Shown here piece after piece: positions 43,225 through 54,338 of a stretch of DNA of 64,000 nucleotides. Below the pieces are notes generated by a model. The model had not been told where the DNA came from. It made no database searches and saw only the letters and a list, made by a program, of their open reading frames with translations. The stretch spans positions 248,001-312,000 of the forward strand of contig CALYLW010000210.1 of assembly GCA_944989445.1 (NCBI GenBank), given 5' to 3'. A program made the translations under genes and the position numbers. Position 1 is the stretch's first letter, and every line of letters starts with the position of its first letter. Origin of the DNA: Ampullaceana balthica. Its lineage: Eukaryota > Mollusca > Gastropoda > Lymnaeidae.

Positions 43225-43317
<93 letters not shown>
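43224..43317 (+). repeat. (TA)n microsatellite, ~45 units
   Basis: Uninterrupted TATATA run. Confidence 0.97.
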
Positions 43318-43322
<5 letters not shown>

Positions 43323-45160
43323 GTATTAAAAAACACAACAACCAACAGTAAACGAAAAGAAAGCGCACCAAAAAGACAGATGAATGAACCTAACATGTAG
43401 TTACCTTGACTGGAGCTTGATACCACTAAAACCTAACATTACTTAGATGGAAAAACAGTAATGTAAAATAAATTCATATAGTTGTCACACAACAAGGAAT
43501 CAACAACACTTTTAAAACAATTAAAATCGAAGATGATTTAAAGATTACTATATTGTACGCGATTGTTTCAAGATGGGTACAGATATAAGGAGCAACATGT
43601 TGCATCAAATGTACTTCAAGGTGTACTTAGAACGATCAGAGTTATAAACCTTGCTATACATGAAGACTGAAACATTTTGGTCTTTTAGATCCACAGGGAA
43701 GAACCTCAGCTGTAGATCATCTTACGCACGCTAAAAGGAACAAGCAATAACTGGCACCTGAGTCCAACCCCTTCAGAAATCCATTTAGCAAGCTCACTTG
43801 TTTTATGACACCACCTTTATACGCCACTGTCTGCTGACATTTTCAGGTGTCGTTTGCAGCATAAAATACTTAGGAAAACATTTTCTTGCTTAAACTACTG
43901 CATAGGATCCATCTACCAAAGAAAAAATAAATAAACTAAAATAAATTTTTTAAAAAGCCGCATTATTCTTTACTGGTTAATTTTCACAAATGACAAGAAT
44001 AGTCCATTTGTTAAATTACTAAACGTAGAAACACTAAAGAATAGAAGGACAAAGAGTAAAGAATTAATAATACAAAAGGGATTAAAGTCTAAATTGGAAA
44101 TACAGCGCAACAGAAATCTAATATAACCCTCAGATAGGCACACACTTTCTTGTTCCATTCACAAATACAAAGACATACTAATTCTCCTTCTCGTCTGGCA
44201 CTCGGGCACTCGTGTTGTCTGAACAAGCCAGGAGAACAACCACACAATCAACATTAAAAAAATGCAATAAAATGCAAGACAAGATATGACATTAGCGATG
44301 AATAAGCTCAGGACGCAATAAATTTCTGTATAAAAGAAGCGCCAGTGATGTATCTTACACTACAAGATAAGAAGATTCGCAGCAGAACTTTTAGTAATAT
44401 CGTGAAACATTCGGACTTTAATCCCACAGTGTAAAGAAAATTTTAACCAAGTAAAATAATTGACTTTTTGGAAACACATTCTGACGCCTCAGCGTTGGCC
44501 AAAGTTGCATACAAATTAGAACATAAACGAGGCCCAAGTTTGTATAGTAATCCATTTTCTCAGATTTTCCCCAACCTAGGCGTATTGTAATGAAATTAAG
44601 CCTATCACGTTGGTTGTGCATTAACTTAGCAACAACGCCCTGAATTTAATGTGTTATTGATTTTAAATATATCGCATTCGGAATTTTGCCTTGTTCTAGC
44701 GCACTGGCTATATCTCAGATTGTTATCTTCATGTATTGAAAAAAGTCGAGGCGTTAGTACATTTACACATAATGCTGTAAGTGACCAAAGCTGATATCAA
44801 TAACTACAAAATAAAACAAAAAATGTGTAATTTCCTTTTTGTGCTAGACATTTATGTCATTATAAATCCCCGTGAAAGTCATCACATAGTCGCTCAGTTT
44901 TTCTATCGATTGAAATGATATTATAGATGAGTGTTTGTGTAACTTGGTTTATCATCCTAGCAGTCTTACACGGTTAGTTGCATACATTTCAGAATTGATG
45001 TCTGTGTGTACGCTATTCTGTTTGTTTGCTTACACGGCTGTATATAATTCCCGCGTATATAATATATTTCAACACATGTGCCGTAATTATTTGTGTGAAT
45101 GGCTAGTGGTCATGCATGTGGCTATTTTGTGATGATCCAAGGCACGTACCACAGAAGATG
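43314..45160 (+). repeat. Duplication block A, copy 1 (partner 51525-53860)
   Basis: Matches 51525-53860 in order and orientation, from GACAGATGAATGAACCTAAC through the LINE 3' fragment (43985-44345) to GAGTGTTTGTGTAACTTGGT and GATGATCCAAGGCACGTACC. The partner is longer because of two tandem-repeat expansions. No gene inside. Confidence 0.85.
43985..44345 (+). mobile_element. LINE 3'-end fragment inside block A copy 1
   Basis: AAATCTAATATAACCCTCAG, GTTCCATTCACAAATACAAA, and a terminal TTTCTGTATAAAAGAAGCG that is a decayed form of the LINE hairpin. It corresponds to 52730-53050, so the insertion preceded the duplication. Confidence 0.72.
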
Positions 45161-45168
45161 ACCAGAAT

Positions 45169-45231
45169 TTGTAGGCAACTGTAGACATTTGTAGGCAACT
45201 GTAGACATTTGTAGGCAACTGTAGACAGTTT
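45169..45231 (+). repeat. 20-bp tandem repeat, 3 copies
   Basis: Three copies of TTTGTAGGCAACTGTAGACA. The corresponding place in block A copy 2 (53842-53895) has a related but scrambled sequence. Confidence 0.85.
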
Positions 45232-45234
45232 TTT

Positions 45235-46425
45235 CTCTTTTTATTTCCTCTTCGGTAAGTAGCTAAAATATCAACACATTTTTTACAAAATTTCCCACTC
45301 TTAGTCCACCACCATTGGATTACTTTCGGCCGCCATGTTTGTCATAGCAAAAAACATGGCGGCCGAATAATGCCTTATAACGTGGGTATGCCAACTCAGC
45401 CTTTACCGAAACAATGATTTGATAATGGCCACCATATTAGATTACAAAATTATTTCAAATATTTCACTGCACTTACAAAAAGAATAACGTATATGAATTT
45501 TATTTTTAAAAAACAATTATTCTTCCTTAGTAAGATCAGTATTGCATTAAATAAAAGTCATAGCGTGAAGAGAGCTAATCTTACTTATTTTATATATATT
45601 TATTTCTTTTAGATGTGTTACAATTATTAAATTATATTTCTCACCTGTGTTAACTTTTTTTTAAAAAAAATGTTTTTTAAATTAAAAACTTTAAAGTGCT
45701 AGGTAAATTATCTATATGTATTATTTATATATTGGTTTTATTTATCAAAATTTTGAACTACTTATTTTAAACGGGTTTAGACATTTATATTTTGATTAAA
45801 TTCATGATATAAATTGCATACACACTACCTGAAGAGTGAATGTCTGCTTATCTGTTCTCGTTCTTATAATTAGGGATTAACCAGCTATATAAATTTTAAG
45901 TGAGACGAAATAAACATGTCTAGAAAAAAAGTGATAATGAATATTGTTTTCAATAACTAAACTTTTTTCAGTTGTTAGTAATTGTTTTGTAATTCTTTCC
46001 CTTAAAATTAATTTGTCGATTAAAAAAAAATCGTTTTTTAACATATATTGGGCTTCTATTGTAAAGCTCAGAACAGATTTAGCGCAATTTTTTTCCTTCT
46101 AAACTTGAAGCCATGACAGTTTTAAAAATGGCATCTATGCCATTGATCTTAGCTACTTGCAGAGTAGTTTGAAAACCGTTAGAAAAATGTAAACATTTCA
46201 TCAGTCAGATCCCATTGATTACCCAAGAGAACCAAAGGGGCTGAAGGCAACATAAAATATCTTTGAATGGGCATGAAACACAACATGAAAAGCGCCTTAA
46301 AATCGCAGCTACGTCAGAGATTGATGTAAATATTAGATGAATAATTGTGGATTAGGACAGTGAACTAGTGATACGACATTGACATCACCAGTAAATGGTT
46401 GCTCTTGATAAAAACATAGTCAAGT
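45235..46425 (+). repeat. Duplication block B, copy 1 (partner 58310-60375)
   Basis: Matches 58310-59040 and 59886-60375 in the same order. The 850 bp at 59040-59886 has no counterpart here. Shared marks include GCCTTTACCGAAACAATGAT, AAAATGGCATCTATGCCA and GGGCATGAAACACAACATGA. Confidence 0.85.
45327..45365. promoter_or_regulatory. Hairpin of two inverted YY1-like sites
   Basis: Perfect 14-bp arms CGGCCGCCATGTTT and AAACATGGCGGCCG around an 11-base spacer. Each arm holds AACATGGCGGC, close to the YY1/PHO core. The same hairpin is kept in block B copy 2 at 58401-58437. Whether it is bound is unknown. Confidence 0.5.
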
Positions 46426-46427
46426 TT

Positions 46428-46600
46428 AGAAGAAGAAGAAGAAGACCCCGTTTCCAGTCCATGACGTACTATGGGGCAAGTGATGTAGCGTTCACATGTT
46501 ATTAGCCACCGCTAACGAGCAGGGGAATGTGTGGCCAGCACAATGCCCCAGGGGCCTTTCCAGTACCTGGGCTCGAACCCGCGACTCGGGATCTGCCTCG
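46428..46600 (-). mobile_element. tRNA-headed SINE, short divergent copy
   Basis: On the minus strand a B box GGTTCGAGCCC is followed by a body ending in CACTTGCCCCATAGTACGTC and a (TTC)n tail (46428-46443 on plus). GGGGCAAGTGATGTAGCGTT matches the body of the SINE at 6887. It is absent from the matching place in block B copy 2 (about 60365), so it inserted after the duplication. Confidence 0.65.
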
Positions 46601-46609
46601 GATCGATAC

Positions 46610-47439
46610 ACATACACGTTTTAGGAATTCTAATAAAAGTTTCATTATTTTTAAGTCAGCACCCCTTCCAGTTCTATACTAAAAGCAAAGATTTTTGTAT
46701 TCCAAATTAGTCTAAGACGCATTAAAATATTACATGTAAATACAAATAAAAAAAACTATTGTTGGGAGGAGTCCGATTTTTAAATATGTTATTTTTTTAA
46801 ACATACAAATATGCAATCTCAAAGTGTATAAAAGAAAAATAAACGCTAAACTGAAGCATAAGTTAGAAAATTTCATTTGCAGTAATAAATAGTGGCTCAG
46901 TAGTTCAAAACGCATCGAAACTTGACAAACAAACGACAACCAATTGTAAATTTCATAAACCGAAAAACGAATGTTATATATTAATACAGAAAATTAAATT
47001 TATAATTACGTACGTAATATTGACATGGACACATACACAAAAACTGACATTTAATACAAAAAATAATAATATTAATCACATCAAATAAAACATGGCTCTT
47101 TTTACGTCGTTCCCTTCACACATTAATAATAGCTCAAATAATGACGTCACGTAACAATATTTTATGGCGAGAAACACATTTTTTTAATGTCGAAAGCAAC
47201 ATTTTACTTCTATACACATTTTTTAAAATCTGGAGTTTCCTCGCATAGCGTCACGGACAGACATGACAGACGTGACGTGATATACATTGCAAATTATGTA
47301 TATTGATATTTTAATATATACCTAATAATAATAATAACAGTAACTAATAATAGTATATATTAAACAAGTTAAAATCAAATTTTAATAATGCACGTTGTTT
47401 AAAAGCATGAACATTTTTATTACGGGTATATCAATATAC
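46610..47439. other. No gene seen
   Basis: AT-rich; one TGACGTCA at 47142-47149. No domain or RNA recognised. Confidence 0.4.
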
Positions 47440-48230
47440 ATAATTCCCGTTGTCTGTATGTATGGATGTAATTATAATGCTGTTCGGTGGCGCTGCGATC
47501 AATTTTGTATAAAAATATTATATGACGTCATTGTTTTAGCTTATATTTTAATTTTTGAAAAGGGAACGATGTAAAAATAGGATTTGAGGATTTATAATTA
47601 TTATGAAATACTTTGTGTTCATTTCAGCAATTTTAATATTTCGTATTTATCAAATACGGATAAGTTACTTATGTTAATTATGTATATTGATTCCCGTTGT
47701 CTGTATGGATGTATGTGCTTTTAGGTGGCGCTGCGATCGATTTTGTATAAAAATATTATCACATCTTGATTTCAAATTTTAAAAAACCGTTACGGTTGAA
47801 AGTATGATTTGCTTGAATGATTTAATGTAAGTCTCAAAATAAAGCGTATGTGTTTGACACCAGTTTAATGAAAGTTGGTTCATTCCCGTTATTTCATTTC
47901 CGTTGTCAGTTTAATGACAGTTGGTTCATTCCCGTTGTCTGTATGGATTTAATGCCATTAGGTGGCGCTGTTTTATAGTGCTGTTAGGTGGCGCTGCGAT
48001 ATGGATGTTATGCGGTTAGGTGGCACTGCGATCGATTCTATTTTATAGTGCTGCACCAAAAATAACACTTTTTGATCGTTCCGCATAAAATTGTTCAATA
48101 TGATAATATATGAATCAAATAAAAATAAATAAAATAAATGAAAGTTCCGTATTACGTTATTTTTTAATCTGATGTGTATTTATTTTAAAAAACTTCCGTC
48201 ATTTTTGACGGGTGATACGATGGTAACATT
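47440..48230 (+). repeat. CCCGTTGTCTGTATGGAT / TAGGTGGCGCTGCGAT module cluster
   Basis: Several copies of CCCGTTGTCTGTATGGAT and TTAGGTGGCGCTGCGAT in direct order, mixed with the AT-rich GGCGCC-family body (47500-47670) and the TCCGCATAAAATTGTTCAAT block. It corresponds partly to 56330-56590 and 51290-51440. No gene. Confidence 0.65.
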
Positions 48231-49301
48231 TCTAATTTAAGAACGAATTAAAGCGCTTTCACTTTAATGGTATAACAGTGATTTACTCAGTACCGATGAA
48301 TCAACAGAACCGAAATATTGAAAAAAAAACCCGGATAAAACTCTATGAATGTTGGAAATACATTGTTTTGCCTAGTTGACCAAGTGATTTGAAAAATAAT
48401 AACAGAGACATTAAAATTAATGCATACTATTGAAATTTAAAATATAATTAACTGCTAAGCGAACATAAATTGATTAATTCAAATTAGAGCAACTAAAATA
48501 AAAAATTTTTAAACCTTACACAAATAAAATAATATATTCGAAATAAATTATTCGCCTTGATTCTATTAAAACTACACGACCAAATATACAAACAAGAGAT
48601 CTAATGCCACAACTACAAGATCGAAATGATAAAATGCTCTTTATTGTCTGGATAACATAAAAATTATAAACTCTATTTTTTTAAACAATCTAAATTTAGA
48701 ATTTCTTAAAGTTTAATTTTTTTTTAAATGGACTCACTTTTATTTTTAAAATGTGATTCCTTCCATCTCAATAGTGGTAAATGACGTCATTAGTTTTGTT
48801 GTTCTCACGCATTTGATAAGTAATTATAATTATTGGTGAGAAATTTGTAATTTAAAAATAAAATATAATACAAAAATACATGTGCATACCATCATTGTCA
48901 ACGACATTAAAAAAAGTACATACTATTTTAATAGTATGCCTTATAATAATATTAATAACCGTAACTAGTCATAGTAATAGTAGTATTGATTTAATAAGTT
49001 AAGAACCATATAATGTACACGCCTAACAAGCACGTACAGCGTAGTACTTTTGCTTGATTTTGATTTTTATTATCTGTAGTTTTTGATCTATTGATATTTG
49101 TGCTTTCTACTTCCGTTGTTTATATACGAATTACTGCTTCGGACATGCTACTTTCATTATAGCACAAAATATTGGATTTCTTATGTTTTTGCAGTAAATC
49201 AAGTGACACACAATCAAGGGCCCATTAATGATAGGGTATTGCATAGGCTTGAATATTAAGGACTGTTCACAAATGATAGCTATAATTTGTCGAGAACCAA
49301 G

Positions 49302-49586
49302 CATGGGCGTCGCTAGGAATTTTTCCAGGGGGGGGGAGCAAAAAAATCCCACTTTTTTTTATATTTTAACTGGCAATGCCATACAGGTACAATTTTCAAT
49401 TAAATTCAAGTTCAGTATAAAATAAGGGTTGAAAAAAGCCTTAGAAATTAATAAGACTTACAAATTAGTGCTGTAATAGTTAAAATACAACATTTATTGA
49501 TGCATTTAATAAATTAATTTTTATTTCTCAAATGTAGGGGGGGGGGCAAATGCCCTCCTTGCCCCCCCCCCTTCCCTACGCCCATG
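49302..49586. mobile_element. hAT-type MITE with perfect 8-bp TSD
   Basis: A 285-bp element with ends CATGGGCGTCGCTAGG (left) and inverted CATGGGCGTAGGGAAGG (right) and subterminal G/C runs. It is flanked by identical GAACCAAG (49294-49301 and 49587-49594). The duplicate at 62291-62305 reads GAGAACCAAGGGGAGGC with a single GAACCAAG and no element, a related empty site. Confidence 0.9.
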
Positions 49587-49759
49587 GAACCAAGGGACGG
49601 CAAAAGGCACTTTCTTTTCTTAACGTAACTGACATCAAATCGTTAAATGAATTACCGGGCACACATGCAATTGCTGCTCTCTTGTAAAGCCTTTATATTT
49701 ACTCGTTATGTCTGGGGCATTGGTTGAATGCCGAACACACTTTGGATCGATTTTTAATC

Positions 49760-50165
49760 CACGTTCCCGTATGCTTGCGTGCTGAAATTTTGCAGGCATT
49801 CTCGTGCCGATGATAAAAATGATGTATAAAAATTTCAGATAAATCGAATGCACCGCAATGATGTCAATCATTTTTTTAGATTATCTTTATTTATCTCTAT
49901 GTAACATGTTAATTTTTTTGGCTATAGTGTCGAGGTGGGTATTATATTGAACAACCTTTCCTGTCGCGCAATAAGGTGCGTATTTTATTGACAAAACTTT
50001 TTAAAAACATATTCCCGATCGGTGCGCATTATATTAAAACATGTTTAACGAGACATAACTGAAATTTTGTATTTTTGAATTGCATTTCGCTTCGTACTAT
50101 AATAAACATTCTTTTATTTATGTCTCTAATATAAAGGATTTATAGCAAAAACTTGAGTTTTTTAC
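49760..50165 (-). repeat. Dispersed repeat with GCGCACCG motifs, minus copy
   Basis: Reverse-complement match of 57165-57545. Contains ATTCCCGATCGGTGCGCATT and two more TGCGYATTxTATT motifs at ~55-60-bp spacing. Confidence 0.75.
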
Positions 50166-50784
50166 GTTTCTTTTTATTACCACGCAAAAAAAAATAATTT
50201 ATAATGATGAATAAAAAGGGATGGTCAACAGCAATGATCAATTTTAAAATGGCATTGCTGATAAATTATCAGTGACCTTAGGGCCAGACTAACACTTGAT
50301 GGGGCCCTAAGCTTTTTGAGATATGGGGGCCCTTTTGAAGTTCAGATATATCTTTAACCACTATTAAATTAACCACTACACGTGATGCTATCGAGCTGAA
50401 ATTTTGCTCACAGACTTTTTGTCCCCTAACCATGCATTATATTTAAATTTAAAATCGATCGAATGTACTGTAATTAAATAAATGAATATTTAAAGTATCT
50501 CTTTGTATATCTATGTAGCATGTAAATGTTTATGATAGTCTGTAGCGCGGTGCTCATTATATTGAACATACTTTTAGTTGTGTCGCATGTGTGTGATACG
50601 ATAAAATAGTCAAGAAATTAAAAAAATTAAATAAATATCGAAATCGTTTAATTTATAAAGTATTTATAATTTAAAAAACTTTTGTTAACTTTTTTTTCCC
50701 CACAGTCTTTGCAAGTAAAGTACAAGGCCAGTCCATTGTACTAGTACTTTTATAAATAACCATTTCCTATTTTAAACTACTTTG

Positions 50785-51175
50785 AGTAGATAGATTGTTT
50801 AGTGTAAGTTACGTTTCGATACCGAACATACCACAGCAGTAATCCTTGCTTATTGGACATCCGAGAGATGACATGGTGTTTGTGTGCCCTTCCCCCCTTC
50901 CCCCAGTGATCGATGACACATCGATCCACATTTTCTTCTCTGTCCATCAAAGCTTCATGCCAGTGATTCCCTGATGACATGCCTTGTGTGTCCCTCAAAG
51001 CACAGGGATCCGACAAGGAGATGATCTCAACTAATTATGTATCACATTTATACTCTACTGTCTTGAACTATATTTGATAACTGGGGCATCTTGTGACAGA
51101 AAAACGATATAATAGAGTTTTATGAATGGCCTCTCTGTCAGTAGGTTCTTACTTCAATGTCTTTATAAACTATAA
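50785..51175 (+). repeat. Duplicated module without the hAT insertion
   Basis: Uninterrupted version of 40450-40784 plus 41984-42100. The junction region TACTGTCTTGAACTATATTTGATAAC (51057-51082, shown here only as its bounds) carries no hAT sequence. Confidence 0.85.
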
Positions 51176-51254
51176 TATAAATATTAGCCAAAGTCACAGG
51201 TTGGATGTGTAACGCTGAGGAATGATGTATACTAGTCTATAGCAGTTTAAAAAT

Positions 51255-51511
51255 CGTGTGGTGATTAGCACTGTAAAGACGCGCTGTTAAAAATATATTA
51301 TATGACGTCATTGTTTTAGCTTATATCTTAATTTTGGAAAAGGGAACGATGTAAAAATAGGATTTCAGGATTTATAATTATAAAATACTTTGAGTACATT
51401 TCAGGAAGTTTAATATTTCGTATTTATTTATTATAAGTTACTTGGGGTTTTGACAAAAAAAGTTGGCACCGTAGGTGCCCTAACGCTGGTGTGGGCGCCG
51501 TAGGCGCCCTA
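51255..51511 (+). repeat. GGCGCC-end dispersed repeat, plus copy
   Basis: Runs from AATCGTGTGGTGATTAGCAC through TATGACGTCATTGTTTTAGC and TTTAATATTTCGTATTTAT to GGCACCGTAGGTGCCC and GGGCGCCGTAGGCGCCC. Opposite orientation to 15890-16180. Confidence 0.75.
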
Positions 51512-51785
51512 CAACCCATAGTATCTATATATTCAGTGTATTAAAACAAATCGTAACCACCAACAGCCACGATAGACAACGTCCCAAACAGACAGATGAA
51601 TGAACCTAACATGTAGAAACTTGACAGAAGCTCGATAGCACTAAAACTAAAACCTAACATTACTTGGAAAACAAAAAGGACTCAACAACACTTTTAAAAT
51701 AATGAAAATCAAATATTAGTTAAAGATAATTTTAGTTGTGCGTGGTTGTAGTGAGATGGGTACAGTTACTTGGAGTAACATGTTT

Positions 51786-52075
51786 CATCAAATGTACTTC
51801 ATGGTGTACTTTGATCTATCAAATGTACTTCATGGTGTACTTTGATCTATCAAATGTACTTCGTGGTGTTCTTTGATCTATCAAATTTACTTCATGGTGT
51901 ACTTTGATCTATCAAATGTACTTCGTGGTGTACTTTGATCTATCAAATTTACTTCATGGTGTACTTTGATCTATCAAATGTACTTCATGGTGTACTTTGA
52001 ACTATCAAATGTACTTCATGGTGTATTTTGATCTATCAAATGTACTTCATGGTGTACTTTGATCTTTCAAAAGTA
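51786..52075 (+). repeat. 31-bp minisatellite, ~9 copies
   Basis: Units ATCAAATGTACTTCATGGTG + TACTTTGATCT. Block A copy 1 has this as a single unit near 43606-43640 (ATCAAATGTACTTCAAGGTG), so the array arose after the duplication or collapsed in the other copy. Confidence 0.95.
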
Positions 52076-52462
52076 TAAACTTTGCTGTACATGAAACTTT
52101 TTTGGTCTGTGTCATGCATTCGCTGAGATCCACAGCAAAGAACCTCAGCTGTAGATCATTGTACGCACGCTAAAAAGAACAAACACCAACTGGCGTCTGA
52201 GTGAAATCACCTTCAGAAATTCGCTTAGCAAGATCACTTGTTATTTATGTATTATGACGCCACCTGTATACTCCAAGGTCTGCTGAAATTGTTCGGGTAT
52301 CGTTTACAGATGCAAACACTAAAATAGGAAAACATGGTCTTGCTTCAACTATTGTATAGGAGTAATAGGACCCATGGACTAAAGAAAATACATGTATATA
52401 TAAATTAAAACAAATGTAACAAAAGAGCTGCAAGATTCATTGCTGGTCCATATTCACAACTG

Positions 52463-52680
52463 ACAAGAGTACAAGAGTACAAGAGTACAAGAGTACAAGA
52501 GTACAAGAGTACAAGAGTACAAGAGTACAAGAGTACAAGAGTACAAGAGTACAAGAGTACAAGAGTACAAGAGTACAAGAGTACAAGAGTACAAGAGTAC
52601 AAGAGTACAAGAGTACAAGAGTACAAGAGTACAAGAGTACAAGAGTACAAGAGTACAAGAGTACAAGAGTACAAGAGTAC
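52463..52680 (+). repeat. 8-bp satellite ACAAGAGT, ~27 perfect copies
   Basis: Uninterrupted ACAAGAGT octamers over 218 bp. On the minus strand all three frames encode the same LYSCTLVL-type peptide because 8 is not divisible by three and the unit lacks stops in every phase. These overlapping frames are not genes. The matching place in block A copy 1 (near 43990) has only GACAAGAATAGTCC. Confidence 0.98.
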
Positions 52681-52729
52681 CCAGATTAGTTTTTACTAAA
52701 CCTAGAGACACTAAAGGAAAGAAGGACAA

Positions 52730-53050
52730 GGATAATTAATAATGCTCAAGGGATTAAATTCTTAATTGGAAATACAGCGCAATAGCAATCTCATACAACC
52801 CTCAGATAGACACACACTTTCTTGTTTCACTCACAAAAACCAAAACATTACAAAGTCTTCTTCTTCACGTTTGGCATTCGGGGGTGAAATGGGTTGAATG
52901 AACAAGCCAGGAGAACTAGCACCACAATCAACATTCAAAAATACAATGCAATGCAAGACAGCATATTAGTGTCATTAGCCTGGAAACACCCTAGTCCGCA
53001 GTAACTTTCTGCACAGAAGAAGCGCCTGTAATGCATCTTATTCTATAAGA
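52730..53050 (+). mobile_element. LINE 3'-end fragment inside block A copy 2
   Basis: TCATACAACCCTCAGATAGA, GGTGAAATGGGTTGAATGAA (decayed WNGLP block) and the terminal CTTTCTGCACAGAAGAAGCG hairpin. Duplicate of 43985-44345. Confidence 0.75.
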
Positions 53051-53860
53051 TAAGAATATTCGCAGCAGAATGTTTAGTAATAAAGAGCAACATTCGGACA
53101 TTAATCCGACAGCGTAAAGAAAATTTTAACCAAGTAAAATAATTGATGTTTTGTAAAACACATTCGGACTTATCAGCGTTTGCCAAATTTGCATTCAAAT
53201 TAGAACATAAACGAGGCCTAAGTTTGTATAGTAATCAATTTTCTGTAACATTTCCCAGCTTATGCGTATTGTAATGAGATTAAGCCTCTGCCGATGCTTG
53301 TGCATGAACATAGCAACAACGCCCTAAATTTCACGTGTTATTGATTTTATATATTGCATTCGGAATTTTGCCTAGTTCTAACGCACTGGCTATATCTCAG
53401 CTTGTTATTTTCATGTATTGAAAAAATTCGATGCGAAAGTAAATGTACACATAATGATGTATGTGACTAAAGTGGATATAAATAAATACAAAATAGAACA
53501 AAAAATGTGTAATTTTCTTTTTTGATGTTAGACATTTATGTCATTATAAATCCCTGTCAAAGTCTCCATATAGTGGCTCTGTTTTTCTGTCGATTGAAAT
53601 GATATTATAGATGAGTGTTTGTGTAACTTGGTGTATTATCCCAGCAGTCTTACACGGTTAGTTGCATATATTTCAGAATTGATGTCTGTGTGTAAGCTAG
53701 TCTGTTTGCTAACACGGCTGTACATTCCGGTGCATATAATTTACATCAAACACATGTGCCGTAATTATTTGTGTGTATGCCTGGTTGTCATTCATGTGGC
53801 TATTTTGTGATGATCCAAGGCACGTACCACAGAAGATGACCAGAAAGTCAACTGTAGACA

Positions 53861-54338
53861 TCTGGAAGTAACTGTAGGCACATGTAGACACTTAACTGCA
53901 GTGTCAGGATTTCAATTATTGTCACACATGTCAGAATACAACACGTGTAAACAGAAAGAAATAAATTTTAAAAAAATCAATTATCGTTTCGCCAAGAAAT
54001 CGGCGTCAGAACTGAACAAGAGGAAACCATAGCCTACAATATCTTTGAATTATCATCAAGAAAAACAAGACTTTTTGCAAATTTAATATAAGTTAAATTT
54101 TGAAAGTATAAATAGATAAAGAACACAAACAGGTGAAGATATTGACCAGTATTAATTTAATATTAGTTTTTTAGTTATTAAAAAAAGGAAAACTAAAATG
54201 CTGGAATCCAAACCACGATGGGGTAAAAAATCCCCCCCCACCCAACCTCCCACACTTTGGTGGTCATTCTGGCTTTTGTTTTGATGTAGGGAACAACCCC
54301 TTGTGGAAGACATCTCATCGGCCTCTGATACAACAGGA
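53861..54338. other. No gene seen
   Basis: AT-rich, with a C-run at 54231-54243. Nothing recognised. Confidence 0.4.

Larger units (their letters stand above)
48231..50665 (+). repeat. Duplication block D, copy 1 (partner 61235-63165)
   Basis: Matches 61235-63165 in order: GAATGTTGGAAATACATTGT, GTGATTCCTTCCATCTCAAT, CGGACATGCTAC, CAAATGATAGCTATAATTTG, and a GGGGCCCTAAG block. It contains an extra MITE (49302-49586). Its 49690-50165 part is replaced or missing in the partner. Confidence 0.8.
51525..53860 (+). repeat. Duplication block A, copy 2
   Basis: Partner of 43314-45160, with the 31-bp (51786-52075) and 8-bp (52463-52680) arrays added. Also contains LINE 3' sequence. No gene. Confidence 0.85.

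Noticed and set aside
52405..52729. Three overlapping minus-strand ORFs of LYSCTLVL repeats
   Set aside because: Produced by the octamer array; identical peptides in all frames show it is not a gene.
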